Positions 11,704 to 21,712 of a stretch of 64,000 nt of DNA are shown piece after piece. Origin of the DNA: Pinus tabuliformis (lineage: Eukaryota; Streptophyta; Pinopsida; Pinales; Pinaceae); NCBI GenBank assembly GCA_031772625.1, contig CM062814.1, forward strand, positions 819,958,757 through 820,022,756, written 5' to 3'. The translations under genes were made by a program, and so were the position numbers. A model generated the notes under the pieces. The model ran no database searches. It was not told where the DNA came from and was given only the letters and a program-made list of their open reading frames with translations. Position 1 is the stretch's first letter. Each line of letters begins with the position of its first letter.

Positions 11704-12440
11704 CTAAAAAGTGAGTCGTAAATGTTCAATGTGTTCCTCATTTGTTTTAGAGAAAACAATAATGTCATCCAGGTAAATTACTACAAACTTGTCCCACTCT
11801 CCCACAAATGCTATATCCATTTCTCTTTCAAAAGTGGCTCCTACATTTATGAGATGGAATGGAATTCTTGCATACATGAAGGTCCCCCAGGGTGTGGTGA
11901 ACGCAGTCTTCTTTTGATCTTCAGGATGTACTACCACCTGATTGTATCCCGAAAAACCATCCATCATAGACATTTGAGTTGACCCTACTACCTTCTGTAA
12001 GATGTAATCCATTTTAGGCAATGGGTAATTGTCTTTTAATGAGGATTTATTGAGATTCCTTAAGTCCACACATATTATTATCTCTACATTCTTCTTCCTA
12101 ACCGGAACCAGATTCACCACCTAATATGAATATCTCAGGGGTAAAATGATTTTATCTTGGAGTAATTTCCCGACTTCCTTCTAAATGGATGGGAGTAGAA
12201 GAGGATTGATTTGTGTAAGATTATGTTTGTATGGGTTCACCCCATTCTTCAAAGGAATATTATGTTGAATAATATTAGTATCAAAAAGTTTTTAAATCAT
12301 CATACGACTAAGCAAATACAAACCTATAGTCTTTAAAAAGTTTTAGATACCTTTGCTTGTACTCGTGGGAGATTCCTTTTTCCAGATTGATTATCTAGGG
12401 ATCTCTTTCTGATTCGATGTTGCAATCCTCCACCTGTTCT
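11704..12440 (-). pseudogene. Element T reverse transcriptase (partly open)
   Basis: The main open stretch (11704-12120) encodes fingers and palm: LVPVRKKNVEIIICVDLRNL, YPLPKMDYILQKVVGS, MDGFSGYNQVVVHPEDQ and the catalytic YLDDIIVFSK. The palm aspartates are intact, but MPFGL has become IPFHL. Upstream sequence to 12440 continues the fingers (DDLKTFDTNIIQH, INPLLLPS) with two or three stops. The enzyme would copy element RNA into DNA in the cytoplasmic particle. The start is a family continuation from the upstream RNase H, not an independent ATG. Confidence 0.85.
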
Positions 12441-12445
12441 TCAAT

Positions 12446-12978
12446 TTATTGTTTGGTTGGTTTGGTAGCCACATCGTTTGAGTTAAACAATATTTCCAAG
12501 GGAACCAAACCTCGAGGAATAGTGTTACCCTTCAAATGTAAAATGTTGTGCCCCGCAATGGTTTCTTCCCAACCTATATGTTGCTCATCTATCATCTTCT
12601 TGTCCCCTTTGTCAATCAATGAATTTGAGAATTCCCCAATAAATTTCATGAAGCATTTGATCTTCTCCTCATATTCAAATGTTTGCCAATGTATGAAATT
12701 ATCTGGCATTGAGGGCATATTTCTGACTTCAACCTCATACCCGAGAAGTGGATTTTGAGGTGGTTTAAAATTGTTGGAAGCTATGGCCAAGGAGTTAGCT
12801 ATTCGATTTCTTTCTCTGGGGAAGAATTGAATGTTGAAGTCTAAGAAAAAATTATCAATCAGATCCCATACCTCATTACGGTAAACCTTTAATCTTGGAT
12901 GTTTGGTTTGGCACTCATTTTTGATTTGTTTCACTACCAGCTTTGAATGTCCAAGCACAGCCAAGCATTCAATGTGTA
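12446..12978 (-). pseudogene. Element T archaeal-type RNase H, 3' half, and linker
   Basis: The minus strand reads HSKLVVKQIKNECQTKHPRL, VWDLIDNFFLDFNIQF, FPRERNRIANSLAIAS and then a linker toward RT. This is the second half of the extra RNase H found in Tat-lineage elements. Its first half lies at 15740-15926, beyond element D. Removing D and one copy of GATTC restores one continuous frame. The usual GDSE catalytic aspartate is His here (GHSK), so the domain was probably dead, or is a diverged copy. Confidence 0.85.
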
Positions 12979-12983
12979 GATTC
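12979..12983. repeat. Target site duplication of element D (GATTC), left copy
   Basis: GATTC precedes the TG of D's left LTR. The identical pentamer follows the right LTR at 15735-15739. Both copies match the host RNase H reading frame of element T. Confidence 0.9.
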
Positions 12984-13316
12984 TGTTAGGCCCCTATACT
13001 ACTAGTGTAACCCCTTATTGTTATTAGTACAACCCACTTATTATATTGATGTACCCATGTAGTTCCCATATTGTTACTATTGTGCCCCATAGAAGCCCAC
13101 TATTGTTATTATTGTGCCCTTACATTATTATTGTTATGTCGGCTCTGATTATGTTATGACCCCTTAGACTCCTATATATAGAAAGGAGGTATTTTCATTT
13201 GTATCATCCAAGAATTGTTCATTTATGTAATGTAAAGGAGGTTGCCCCCTCGAAGAGGCTGAATTCTAAGGCGTTGATCTATCTTTTCTATCTTTTCTTA
13301 AGCTGGTTTCATAACA
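12984..13316 (+). repeat. Element D 5' LTR
   Basis: It runs TGTTAGGCCCC to TTTCATAACA. Short repeats of ATTGTTATTATTG-type fill the left half. A TATA-like CTATATATAG lies near 13172-13183, followed by the probable transcription start region. It carries an extra TATCTTTTC-type 9-base duplication near its right end compared with the 3' LTR. Confidence 0.92.
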
Positions 13317-13318
13317 TT

Positions 13319-13330
13319 TGGTATCATAGC
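13319..13330 (+). promoter_or_regulatory. Element D primer binding site (initiator Met tRNA type)
   Basis: TGGTATCATAGC begins two bases after the LTR. It matches the usual TGGTATCAGAGC complement of the initiator methionine tRNA 3' end except at one position. Confidence 0.85.
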
Positions 13331-13756
13331 TTTGGATTCTAGGGTTTTGCTGCTCCAAACAGGTCATCGTGGAATTTTCGCTATAACTTTTTTTCTGCGA
13401 CGTTTCAGAAGCTAAAAAAAAAACTCATTTGAGAAGACATCGCGCTAAAGCTCGGGTCCAAATTTCAGAGTTTTTCGCGCAATATTTGTGGATATATGAT
13501 CTGAGGAAGTTGGTCTTTTTGCAGACTCCTGAATTACATTCCAAACAGGTGACCTGGGGAAAATCATCATAACTTTCTCTTTGAGCATCAGATTGAAATT
13601 TTGTAAGAAGGTAGAGAAAGAGGACGGACTATAGTTTCTTGTATATATTTCTCAGAGACAAAGGTCAAAACAGGGACACGTGGCATGTCGTACAAGTTCG
13701 CTCTACTGAATTAGTCTATAATCAGGTCACTGTGGGAGATTTGGCATAACTCTTCA

Positions 13757-14644
13757 TTGGAGAATCCAATTGGGGTCAGACTGGTGGCATTGGATAGAGG
13801 ACACAGAGGGCTACCACAAGCCACAATTTTAGAACTTAAAGATCCGAAAGTACAAAGTTACAGTCGTTTCAAGATAGAGCTCCTAAAATCAAGAAAAAGA
13901 AAGATGAGGAAGTTTGATGGCAAGGATCCGGTAAATTGGATACTTCAGATGGAGAAATATTTTGATCTACATGGTGTACCACTATTACAAAAGGTATGTA
14001 TTGCATCTTCATATTTAGAACCGGATCAATTTTTATGGTATGAAGGGCTTTGTTCTCGTAAACAACTTGTTACGTGGTCAATTTTCACGGAGGAAATGAT
14101 AGCACATTATGAGGATACAAAGAGCAACACCTTCTTTAGAGCAACACAACAACAATTGGAAAGAGTAAAAGGGATTTGTGACATATTGGAAAGAAAAATT
14201 ATGGAAACCAGGAAGCATACCCCTCACAACTATAAAGATGGAAGTGTTGTTTCTCCTAGCCTTCCACAACCTACAAGGGTTACACCACAACAATTGGAAG
14301 AAAAAAGAGAAAAAGGGCTTTGTTACAATTGTGATAGCAAATGCACTAAAGGTCATAAGTGTGCTGAGAAGAAATTATTTTACATAGAATATGAAGAGGA
14401 GGAAGAAAAGGATCAAGAAACATCAAAAGAAGAAGATATACGACAGGACCCCACCCCAGAGAAAGAAGAAATGAATCAGACGATATCTTGTAAAGCATTG
14501 GCAGGAATTACCACTCCTCAAACTCTCAAGATAGAAGGACATATCAAGAAGAAAAAGGTTCAAGAAGTGAAATATCACATCGAGAAAGAAGAAATGAATC
14601 CAACCATATCTTGTAATTCATTGGTCGAAATTACCACTCCTTAA
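13757..14644 (+). CDS. Element D gag protein (open, 295 aa, ends inside a repeat)
   Basis: The frame encodes a gypsy capsid-nucleocapsid protein. RKFDGKDPVNWILQMEKYFD (about residues 50-70) is the conserved start of the retrotransposon gag domain. A CCHC zinc knuckle, CYNCDSKCTKGHKC, lies near residue 192, with acidic and lysine-rich sequence after it. The C-terminal third enters the 123-bp repeats, and the frame stops at TAA (14642-14644) in the second repeat unit. The true start may lie upstream, since the leader from 13331 has no other strong ATG. It would package element RNA. C gag at 61006-61257 is its homologue. Confidence 0.85.
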   Translation: MENPIGVRLVALDRGHRGLPQATILELKDPKVQSYSRFKIELLKSRKRKMRKFDGKDPVNWILQMEKYFDLHGVPLLQKVCIASSYLEPDQFLWYEGLCSRKQLVTWSIFTEEMIAHYEDTKSNTFFRATQQQLERVKGICDILERKIMETRKHTPHNYKDGSVVSPSLPQPTRVTPQQLEEKREKGLCYNCDSKCTKGHKCAEKKLFYIEYEEEEEKDQETSKEEDIRQDPTPEKEEMNQTISCKALAGITTPQTLKIEGHIKKKKVQEVKYHIEKEEMNPTISCNSLVEITTP

Positions 14645-14833
14645 ACTATCAAGATAGAAGGACATATCAAGAAGAAAAATGTTCAAGAAGTGAAAGATCA
14701 CATCGAGCATCAAGAAATGAATCCGACCATATCTTGTAAAGGATTGGAAGAAATTACCACTCCTCAAACTCTAGAGATAGAAGGACATATCAAGAAGAAA
14801 AAGGTTCAAGCAGTGAAAGATCACATCGAGCAT
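14465..14833 (+). repeat. Three 123-bp in-frame tandem repeats made of fused gag/protease and integrase pieces
   Basis: Units at 14465-14587, 14588-14710 and 14711-14833 each span 41 codons, so the frame is kept. Each unit reads EEMNxTISC, ITTPQTLKIEGHIKKKKV and then VKDHIEH. In chromovirus C the first part (EEMNLTISC, IKKKKV) lies between gag and protease. The second (KVQAVEDHIEH) lies about 2.6 kb away near the end of integrase. So a deletion first joined distant parts of a C-like parent, and the junction was then triplicated. Confidence 0.9.
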
Positions 14834-15381
14834 CAACAACAAGTTCTCCAACTTTTAAAGGATAACACCACTTCGGTGCAAAATCAAACGAAACAACAGG
14901 TAGATCAACATTGTAGTGAAAAATGTTTTGATGTAGGTGATTGGGTATTTTTACTGCTACATCTCAAGCAAGCTATTTATGAGAAGGAAATGTTGGCAAT
15001 ACTACATGCACTTAAAAAATGGCGACCTTACCGAATGGGAAGACTCTTCAAGGATGAAGATGTGGAAGCATTGTTTTGTGCTATTTCTATTATCCAACCA
15101 GATTGGATAAACGAAGCAAGGGATGAATGGAAGAAGGATAAAGGAGTATGGCCACTTATTCAAAAGTTGCAAAAGATCCCAATTCAAACAATATTGCCAG
15201 AAATTGAAGAGGAAGGAAAAATCATATTGGAACCTGGAGCAGTCACAGAAACAGGAACCCAACAACTATGAAATCAATCAATTTCAGAGTATCTCATCAA
15301 GTGGAAGAACTTACCCGCTGAAGATTCCACATGGGAGGACAAGAATTTTATACAGAAGCATCAAGAACTACTCAAGCGTTG
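14834..15381 (+). pseudogene. Element D residual pol: integrase tail, RNase H shards, chromodomain
   Basis: In the frame open from 14690 to 15271 the order is integrase C-terminal piece (FDVGDWVFLLL), then an RNase H piece (YEKEMLAILHALKKWRPY), then the RNase H to integrase linker (DEDVEALFC, WPLIQKLQKIP). It then jumps to the chromovirus tail (EEEGKIILEPGA) and the chromodomain (EYLIKWKNLPAEDSTWEDKN). A TGA at 15269-15271 sits where CGA is likely. In parent C the integrase tail comes after RNase H, so the order is permuted here. No catalytic domain is complete. Confidence 0.85.
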
Positions 15382-15395
15382 AGGACAACACTTTT

Positions 15396-15410
15396 TGAAG
15401 GAGAGGGGCA
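15396..15410 (+). promoter_or_regulatory. Element D polypurine tract
   Basis: TGAAGGAGAGGGGCA directly precedes the TGTTAGG start of the 3' LTR and would prime plus-strand DNA synthesis. The same tract occurs in element C at plus 47451-47464, in reverse complement. Confidence 0.85.
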
Positions 15411-15734
15411 TGTTAGGCCCCTATACTACTAGTGTAACCCCTTATTGTTATTAGTACAACCCACTTATTATATTGATGTACCCATGTAGTGCCCATATTG
15501 TTACTATTGTGCCCCATAGAAGCCCACTATTGTTATTATTGTGCCCTTACATTATTATTGTTATGTCGGCTCTGATTATGTTATAACCCCTTAGACTCCT
15601 ATATATAGAAAGGAGGTATTTTCATTTGTATCATCCAAGAATTGTTCATTTATGTAATGTAAAGGAGGTTGCCCCCTCGAAGAGGCTGAATTCTAAGGCA
15701 TTGATCTATCTTTTCTTGAGCTAGTTTCATAATA
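15411..15734 (+). repeat. Element D 3' LTR
   Basis: It aligns end to end with 12984-13316. The final dinucleotide is TA instead of CA (CATAATA versus CATAACA), a single transition. TSD GATTC follows at 15735-15739. Confidence 0.92.
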
Positions 15735-15739
15735 GATTC

Positions 15740-16420
15740 CTTGCAGCTTGGAGGCCCAAGAGTAAAGATTTGTACTCAGAAACATTATTTGTGGCCTTAA
15801 ATTCCTATTTAAAAGAGAGGGGATCAAGCTTCCTTCTAGGGATATCAGCAACACACCTACCCCATTTCCTTCCTGGGAACAAACACCATCAAAATATAAC
15901 TTCCACACCTTATCACAATCTAGCAATTGCTAGTCTAGTTGGACAGAAGACTTCACTTGTGTCTCTTCCAGTATCATATCATATTCCTCTAACAAGCAAG
16001 ATATCTCTCTTTCTTTACCATACACAAGAGTGTTATTTGAACAGTTGGCTCCTATAACTGTCTTGATGAACCTTGATTCTCTATACAATCATCTTTCTTC
16101 TCCACTGAATACAGGGATGGTAGCATAAGTCAAATCCAATTTAATGGACCCTCCAATCTTGGACCCCCATGACCTTAATAAGAGCATACCAAACCTTGCA
16201 GGGATGTCAGAGAATATAATGTCCATCACTACACTTTTTATAGGAATCTGAGCCAAATTCACCACCAAATCTTTAATCATACCTAGACACTTTACCCTTT
16301 TGGAGTCAAAGGTATTTGTAGCCCCAATTGCTCCATGATAGATAAAGGCATCAGGTTATGAGAAGCACCTGAGTCTAGCATGTATTTATGTAGTAGAAGG
16401 TCATGTACTAGAAGGGTATT
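15740..16420 (-). pseudogene. Element T protease and archaeal-type RNase H, 5' half
   Basis: Read on the minus strand, an aspartic protease comes first. Its active site MLDSGASHNLMP is intact (DSG at plus 16367-16375) and is followed by IKDLVVNLAQIPIKSVVMDI and LLLRSWGSKIGG (16089-16280). After a short linker with a few stops, the extra RNase H begins at VWKLYFDGVCSQEGNGVG (15926 leftward), with its first catalytic Asp in YFDG. NNVSEYKSLLLGLQAA follows in a shifted frame near 15745-15790. The domain breaks at D's TSD and resumes at 12978. Protease would mature the polyprotein, and the RNase H is the Tat-lineage duplicate. Confidence 0.85.
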
Positions 16421-16469
16421 GTTCTTCAACGTGGGGTCTAAATACAACCATAGGCATTTCTTCTTGGAG

Positions 16470-18026
16470 ATTCAAACTATCGTGTAGGGGGTTTGTGGTG
16501 GATGGACACATAAACTGGGAAATTTGAGCTTTATAAGTTGGTTTTTTTAACAATTTAGATAGAGGGGCATAAATTTTGACCTTCTCAAGTTATTTTTGGA
16601 GATTAAAGGCGACAAGACTCTTCTCAACTATGACAACCTTAGTGGGCTCTTTTTCCTTATCGCAGACTGGTTTGGGCAGTGAGGGTGATTTTTCTACTTT
16701 AGAAGCTTAGGATTTATGATAGATCGGATCTAAGGACTCCTTCTTTTTGGGTAAGATTGAGTCTAAAGGCTTCTTTCCATTTTCTGTTGATTTAGGAGAA
16801 TTTTGGGGAGAGGGGTCTTCATTTTGGTCCTGCATCCTAGATCTCTTTCTGGAAGACCTGAGATCATATTTCTTGTGCAACTAAACTTGCATGAAGTCCA
16901 CCGAATTCCTATAGTAATCATCAATGTCACCATCATCCAACGGGGCATCTAAATCATCCCCTTCTTCCTCATGTATTTCAACTTCACATTCCTCATCTGA
17001 AAAAGAAGAGAATAGATTTTCTTGAACCTCACTAGTTTCTTGTATCTGTTCTTCTGGATCATCCTCTAGGTATAATGGGGGCTGAATGTGGTCTTACTTC
17101 TCTTTTCTCTCCCTCTACAGAATTTTCAAGGGAGGTATCTTATACTGAGGATTAAACCTTCGTTTAGGGGCTTATGGATTTTGTCTGGGAGGATTCTTAT
17201 TTTCTAGCTCCAACTTCATGAGCTTATTAGATAGGTTTCTTATCAATTTATTCATTTCCTCCAACTTCTTCTCTTGGGTTTCCTTCCCCTGATTTGAGGA
17301 GCTAGCTTCCTCTTTTCCTCTCCTCCTTTCTCCATGATCAATTCTTCCTCTCGACTTCTTGATAGAGGTAAAGTTTGCTTCAACCTCTAAGGCATCTATT
17401 TGAATCTAACCCAAAGTATGATACTTCCTTTCCCGAAGTGTGAAACCAAATTCTGGCTCAAAAACCCCCAAAAAACTACTTTAGCAGCAACCTATGGAGG
17501 TTTAATCTCAGCAGGGAGACTACAATTTTTTAAACCTCTTTATGAATTTTGAGACATCTTCATTATGTTTCTTCTTCATAGCATTAAATTCAGTAAGAAT
17601 ATAACCATGATCTCTCTTCTCTCCCCATTTTTGCATAAAAGAATTATCCATCTCCTCCCAGGTAGTAATTGAAGCATTTGGCAGAGATTTGAACCATTTC
17701 CTAGCTTCCCCATCTAGAGACTAGACAAAAAGCCTCAACACTACATCTAGGTGTTCAACATTTAGGTTTTCTACAAAGGCACAAAAAGTTTCTACATGCC
17801 TTTGTGCTGAAATGTCATCTTCCCATGTGAATCTTGGCAAGAGCTTGAGATAGTCTTGTGGCATACCATTCAAGGGTTGTGGCAAGTCTAGTGGAGCATA
17901 TTTTTTCAGGAGAAAAATTGGGACAACCATATTGAGCAAAGGAGGTGGTAGGAGATTTATCACAGGTCCTTGCTGAGGGGGTATCTGAGTCACAGTTGAC
18001 TGGATCTGGGTTGGGAGGCTATTCAC
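16470..18026 (-). pseudogene. Element T gag polyprotein (decayed)
   Basis: The first open part (17721-18026, 101 aa) has a Pro-rich N-terminus and PRFTWEDDISAQRHVETFCA. The same frame continues with RKWFKSLPNASITTWEE and FMQKWG, the hallmark of the retrotransposon gag domain, down to about 17560. A Lys/Glu-rich region (about 17250-17400) and an acidic tail rich in Asp and Glu near 16900-17050 follow, leading into protease. Scattered stops disable it. It would have formed the particle shell and bound RNA. Confidence 0.75.
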
Positions 18027-18511
18027 ACTCTATGTGGGACTGTTTATGAGGATATCCTTTACTTATTCAGCCTCACAAGAGGGATGAAATGAAAAAGGGG
18101 GTGAACTGACAAAAGATTATTTGTGTTTTACACTCGAAGGAAATGAGCCAAATAATACACAATGTTCTTCAGGATATTCCAAAACTTTGGAGGCAGACTC
18201 AGGATAGTTTATCTCAACTTTTTGAGAACTGGTTGATGATATTTCTGGAAAAGATCTTGTGGATTCTAGAGTGACAGGGGTCTGAGCTTTCCAAATCCTC
18301 CGAGATATGATTTTCTCAGGGTTAAATTCAGGGGGATTTTTCTATTGGCTATATTAGAGTAAGTATGAGGTCTACAGAAAGCCAGGGTGTTTAAAATAAG
18401 ATTCAAATAGTGGATTCGCCAGGTTGAGATATTTTCAACCCACACTTCCCTTGCTCACCCAACAGAAGGAATGTAAAAATTGTCGTACCCAGGGAAAAGT
18501 ATTCTAATTTG

Positions 18512-18530
18512 TTCCCTAACAATGGTGCCA
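18512..18530 (-). promoter_or_regulatory. Element T primer binding site
   Basis: On the minus strand TGGCACCATTGTTAGGGAA follows the LTR end after five bases. It resembles the TGGCGCCGTTGCCGGGG-type PBS of Athila/Tat elements with several transitions. Confidence 0.65.
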
Positions 18531-18535
18531 GAAGA

Positions 18536-21098
18536 TGTTGTAGATTTTTCTATCTCCTGTCACACAATTTCTTCAAAAGATGTAGAGTCTTCCTAGGGAC
18601 AACCCTTGGGTTGAAGGAAAGGGTCAGTGCCTAGGGTATCCAAACAAGTACTTTTAAATATTATATAAGGGGTTTCTACTGCACTCCATATGTCACATAA
18701 ATTGAAATAAGATAATTCAGAGATTGGGTCATGGCCCTTCACCAAGGTAGAATCAAACAAAAACACAAATATAGATACTTGGGTAGATATGGCTTATCTG
18801 AAAGAGGAATTCATTGATTTTGGTGGCTGACACACAATAATATGCAGCTTAAAATTGTTATTGTAGTATAGTGAACACGAGGAAAGAAAGGGGGGAAATA
18901 GATGCAGAGGGTTGTATGAAAATACAGAATCCTAAGCAACAAACTCCAGTAGAGATATGGAAGAATGAGGAGGTGAAAATGTAGAAAAAGTGGAGCGTGA
19001 ATTAAGGTCGCAAGATCTATGTCTCATGGATACATCTTGTCACCAATTAGCATAAGTAAATCTATGTTTACATAGGTACTGTAGACTATAAAATAACACA
19101 AGTAAATATGTTATTAACACAGGTACTTTTTACTACTTAGCAACACACATACAACCATAAGTGAGAGTGAAATCAACAACCTCATTACACAATTTCAGAG
19201 GAAGAAAGACATACATGAAGTGATATACAAAGGGGAAAACATATTACACATTGCTCTGATTGGAATAAAAAAAAAACTTCATTAATATTTGAATATGGAG
19301 TCCTAATCACCCATCCATCACATTTAACAATTGTATAAGCCCGAGCACTTCATGAACAAGAAAATTGAACCAAAATGGAACCACATTCTTTGCAAACATA
19401 ACTCAAAATTTGCATAAACAAAATTTGGGCCTCTTGAATGCAGAAATTGGAAGACCTTATAAAGTGTTTCTTCCCTCTTTTTATAAGCAGAGTGGAATCT
19501 TGAAAAATAATCACAAAGTACCTCGGCATGCTCCATTTGTCTGATAGACTATTTGTCTTGGCATGAAAAGGTTTTGTAACCCAAATCATTTCAACATATT
19601 CGATTCCTTTCTTTAAAATACAAAAATTGCATAATAACATAAATGAAAGAAACTGAATGATGATTAAGAAAAATATCTCCATGTTGTTTCTGGTAATTTC
19701 CATTGATCGGGCCATGTCTCTGCCACAAATTTCTTGTTTAGTTACCCAACCTATATGCATGTCTCTTCCCCTTAAGCACTTGACTTCCCCACTTTCTGGA
19801 GTTGGAAATGATTAACAGTGGTGGCCTTAGTGGTGCTCTATAATCACAATTATTGAATCATTCATCTTTTAACACTTCTACGTTACACTATCATAGCCTG
19901 ATATGTCCAATAACATCATCACAGTGCCACTTCATAGTCGTCTATCCTTTTAATTTTATTTAATAAGACATTATGAAAATGTAAGGTTCTCATGTCCTCG
20001 GCCCTTCTACACTTACCTCCTTTTATTTATCCCCTTTATATTGTTCCTCCATGGGACCGTTGCCTGTGACCAGGAGCTTGGTGCTTCAGTGCTAAAGCCT
20101 TTGGGATTCTATCAGGGCTTATCTCTCTTTATATTTCATGCTTTTCCCATGGTCCTTTTGAATGCTTGTGACCAAGTGCTGACACATATCAAAGCCCCCT
20201 TCACCATCGAAACTTTTTCAAACAAGAATTTACCAAGAGTTACGATAATTGTCGCTTCCGATGGGGCCCATAAGATTCAAATTCTAAATCTTCCTTCAGC
20301 TCTGGGTTCCACTGATCTCTTGTGACCGACCGCCACATACTTTGGAGCTCCTTCCATTAGATTTTATTCCAAATAAAGTTCTTATGGTCAATGTTCCAAG
20401 GTCTTGCCTTGTTCTGTGCACCTTGGTCCTTTGGAATGTTTTTGACCAGGTGCCAGCCCATATCGGAAGCCCCCTCCATCAGAACTTTTCAAAAGGGGAA
20501 TTAAAATAGAGTTACAATAATCTCAGCCTCCGTTGAGCTCCTCGCTCTCGGGTTTTAGATCTTCCCTTGGCTTCAAGTCTTGTGGATTGCTCATGATCAA
20601 GTGCTGACTAGTATCAGAAGGCCCCTCAAATCTTAACTTTTCAAATTTGGATTTTCATGGAAGTTATTATATGCTCCACTTTTGAAGGGCTCTAAGCGAT
20701 CAATGGTCAGCCCCTAGCCCTTCACCCTTGGTACTATGCAGTCCTTGTGAACAAGGGCTCGCCTAGTTTCATAGCTCCTCTTCATCAGAACTTTTGGAAA
20801 AGGATTTAAATTGAAGTTACGAGGTTTTCACCCCCTGAAGAAATTCCCTCTGATATGCCTTAATCTGATATGTTTCTCTTCCCATCCCTCTGATATCAGG
20901 TTCCGATATGATCAAACCTCGAACTTCGACACTCCTCTATAAAACTCGACTTCCTCCTTGGCTTTGAAACTTAGGATTTTTGGCTTGTGGTCCCCTCTTC
21001 AGACTTTCAGCCTGTAAGATTTTTTCTCCTTTTGACCCTTTTGTACTCTTTTGACATCATTTAGCATCATTCGAATAATTTTGCAGTAAGTGACAACA
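18536..21098 (-). repeat. Element T 5' LTR (~2.56 kb)
   Basis: On the minus strand it opens TGTTGTCACTTACTGC at 21098 and closes ...CTACAACA at 18536, just before the PBS. The termini mirror each other (TGTTG/CAACA). The copia RNase H reading resumes immediately to its right. No second copy exists in the window because the 3' end of T was deleted. It holds a diverged tandem array (20130-20850). Open frames at 19324-19760 and 20041-20325 lie in this LTR and show no family match. Confidence 0.65.
20130..20850. repeat. Diverged ~200-bp tandem repeat, about four units, inside the T LTR
   Basis: Four blocks share the same order of phrases: a CTTGTGACCAAGTGCTGAC-like start, a TATCAGAAG-CCCCC-like piece, CATCAGAACTTTTCAAA, then GAAGTTACGA-like, and a stretch of CTCCGATGGGCTC. 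They begin near 20150, 20420, 20580 and 20740. Divergence is high, so the expansion is old. A TCTGATATG motif repeats several times just after (20858-20915). Confidence 0.7.
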
Positions 21099-21712
21099 TA
21101 GTCAACCAGTTGAGCCAAGCTATGGTTAGGCTGACCAAATTGTATTGGAAGGAAACTAAGCATGTTTTACGGTACCTTAGAGGCACTATCCAGTATGTAT
21201 TATGGTATGGATGGAGAAAGGGAGTGAAGCTATGTGGCTTTATATGCAAATTGTGTAGGAAGTCCATCCAACAGAAATAGTACATCAAGTGGAATTTCTA
21301 GTGTTGGGTCCGCAATGATTTCTTGGTACAACAGGAAGCAGAGATCTATGGCTCTCAACTCAACAAAAGCAAAATACATGGCTACAATTCAAGTAGCATG
21401 TGAGACGATCTAGATGAGATATATACTTATGGTATTGTTTGGTCAGATGATGGATCCAACTATGATCTATTGTGATAATCATAGTAAATAAAGCTCTCTA
21501 AGAATCCAATATTTCATGATCGATCCAAGCATATAGATATTCAATGTCATCATCTATGGGACTGTGCGCAGAGGCAGATAATGTTGCTACAATACATTCC
21601 GACAAAGGAACAAGATGTTGACATCTTTAGAAAGGCTTTTTCAAGAGGGAAGTTCGAATTCCACAGGTGCAAGATAGGGGTGGTTGATAATCCATTTCTT
21701 GCTAAGAGGGAG
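21099..21712 (+). pseudogene. Element F copia RNase H, C-terminal end of pol
   Basis: The plus strand encodes the end of a Ty1/copia polyprotein: QLSQAMVRLTKLYWKETKHV, LRYLRGTIQYVLWYG, then in shifting frames WYNRKQRSMAL, MDPTMIYCDN and FKREVRI. The order and spacing are those of the copia RNase H domain just before the 3' LTR. Many stops and small indels break it. Everything upstream in pol and gag was lost between 6927 and 21099. Confidence 0.85.
21701..21712 (+). promoter_or_regulatory. Element F polypurine tract
   Basis: GCTAAGAGGGAG ends exactly at the TGTTGAGA start of the 3' LTR. It would have served as plus-strand primer. Confidence 0.7.

Larger units (their letters stand above)
12984..15734 (+). 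mobile_element. Element D: young non-autonomous chromovirus derivative
   Basis: D is 2.75 kb with LTRs of 333 and 324 bases, PBS, PPT and a perfect 5-bp TSD. The LTRs differ by about six substitutions and one 9-base indel, so insertion is fairly recent. Its 2.1-kb interior keeps gag, a tandem repeat, an integrase tail fragment, an RNase H fragment and a chromodomain. It lacks protease, RT and the integrase core. LTR and internal sequence match chromovirus C (40069-61257), so D is a deletion and rearrangement derivative that would rely on C-type proteins. Confidence 0.92.
10636..21098 (-). mobile_element. Element T: Tat/Ogre-like gypsy retrotransposon, 3' end deleted, split by D
   Basis: On the minus strand T runs 5' LTR (21098-18536), PBS (18530-18512), gag, protease, archaeal-type RNase H, reverse transcriptase, RNase H and the start of integrase, stopping near 10636. 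The RNase H placed between protease and RT, and the wording of each domain, match a known plant Tat/Ogre-like lineage. Its LTR ends ...GACAACA at 21098 and copia pol resumes at TAGTC (21099-21103), the expected TSD. The partner TSD and 3' LTR are lost. Element D (12984-15734) is a later insertion. Confidence 0.8.

Noticed and set aside
14465..14833. CRISPR-like regular repeat
   Set aside because: The units are directly adjacent without unique spacers, are in frame with gag and lie in a plant retroelement.
19324..20325. Open frames of 70-136 codons that might be a host gene
   Set aside because: They fall within the T LTR, on both strands, with no domain, and partly in a tandem repeat.
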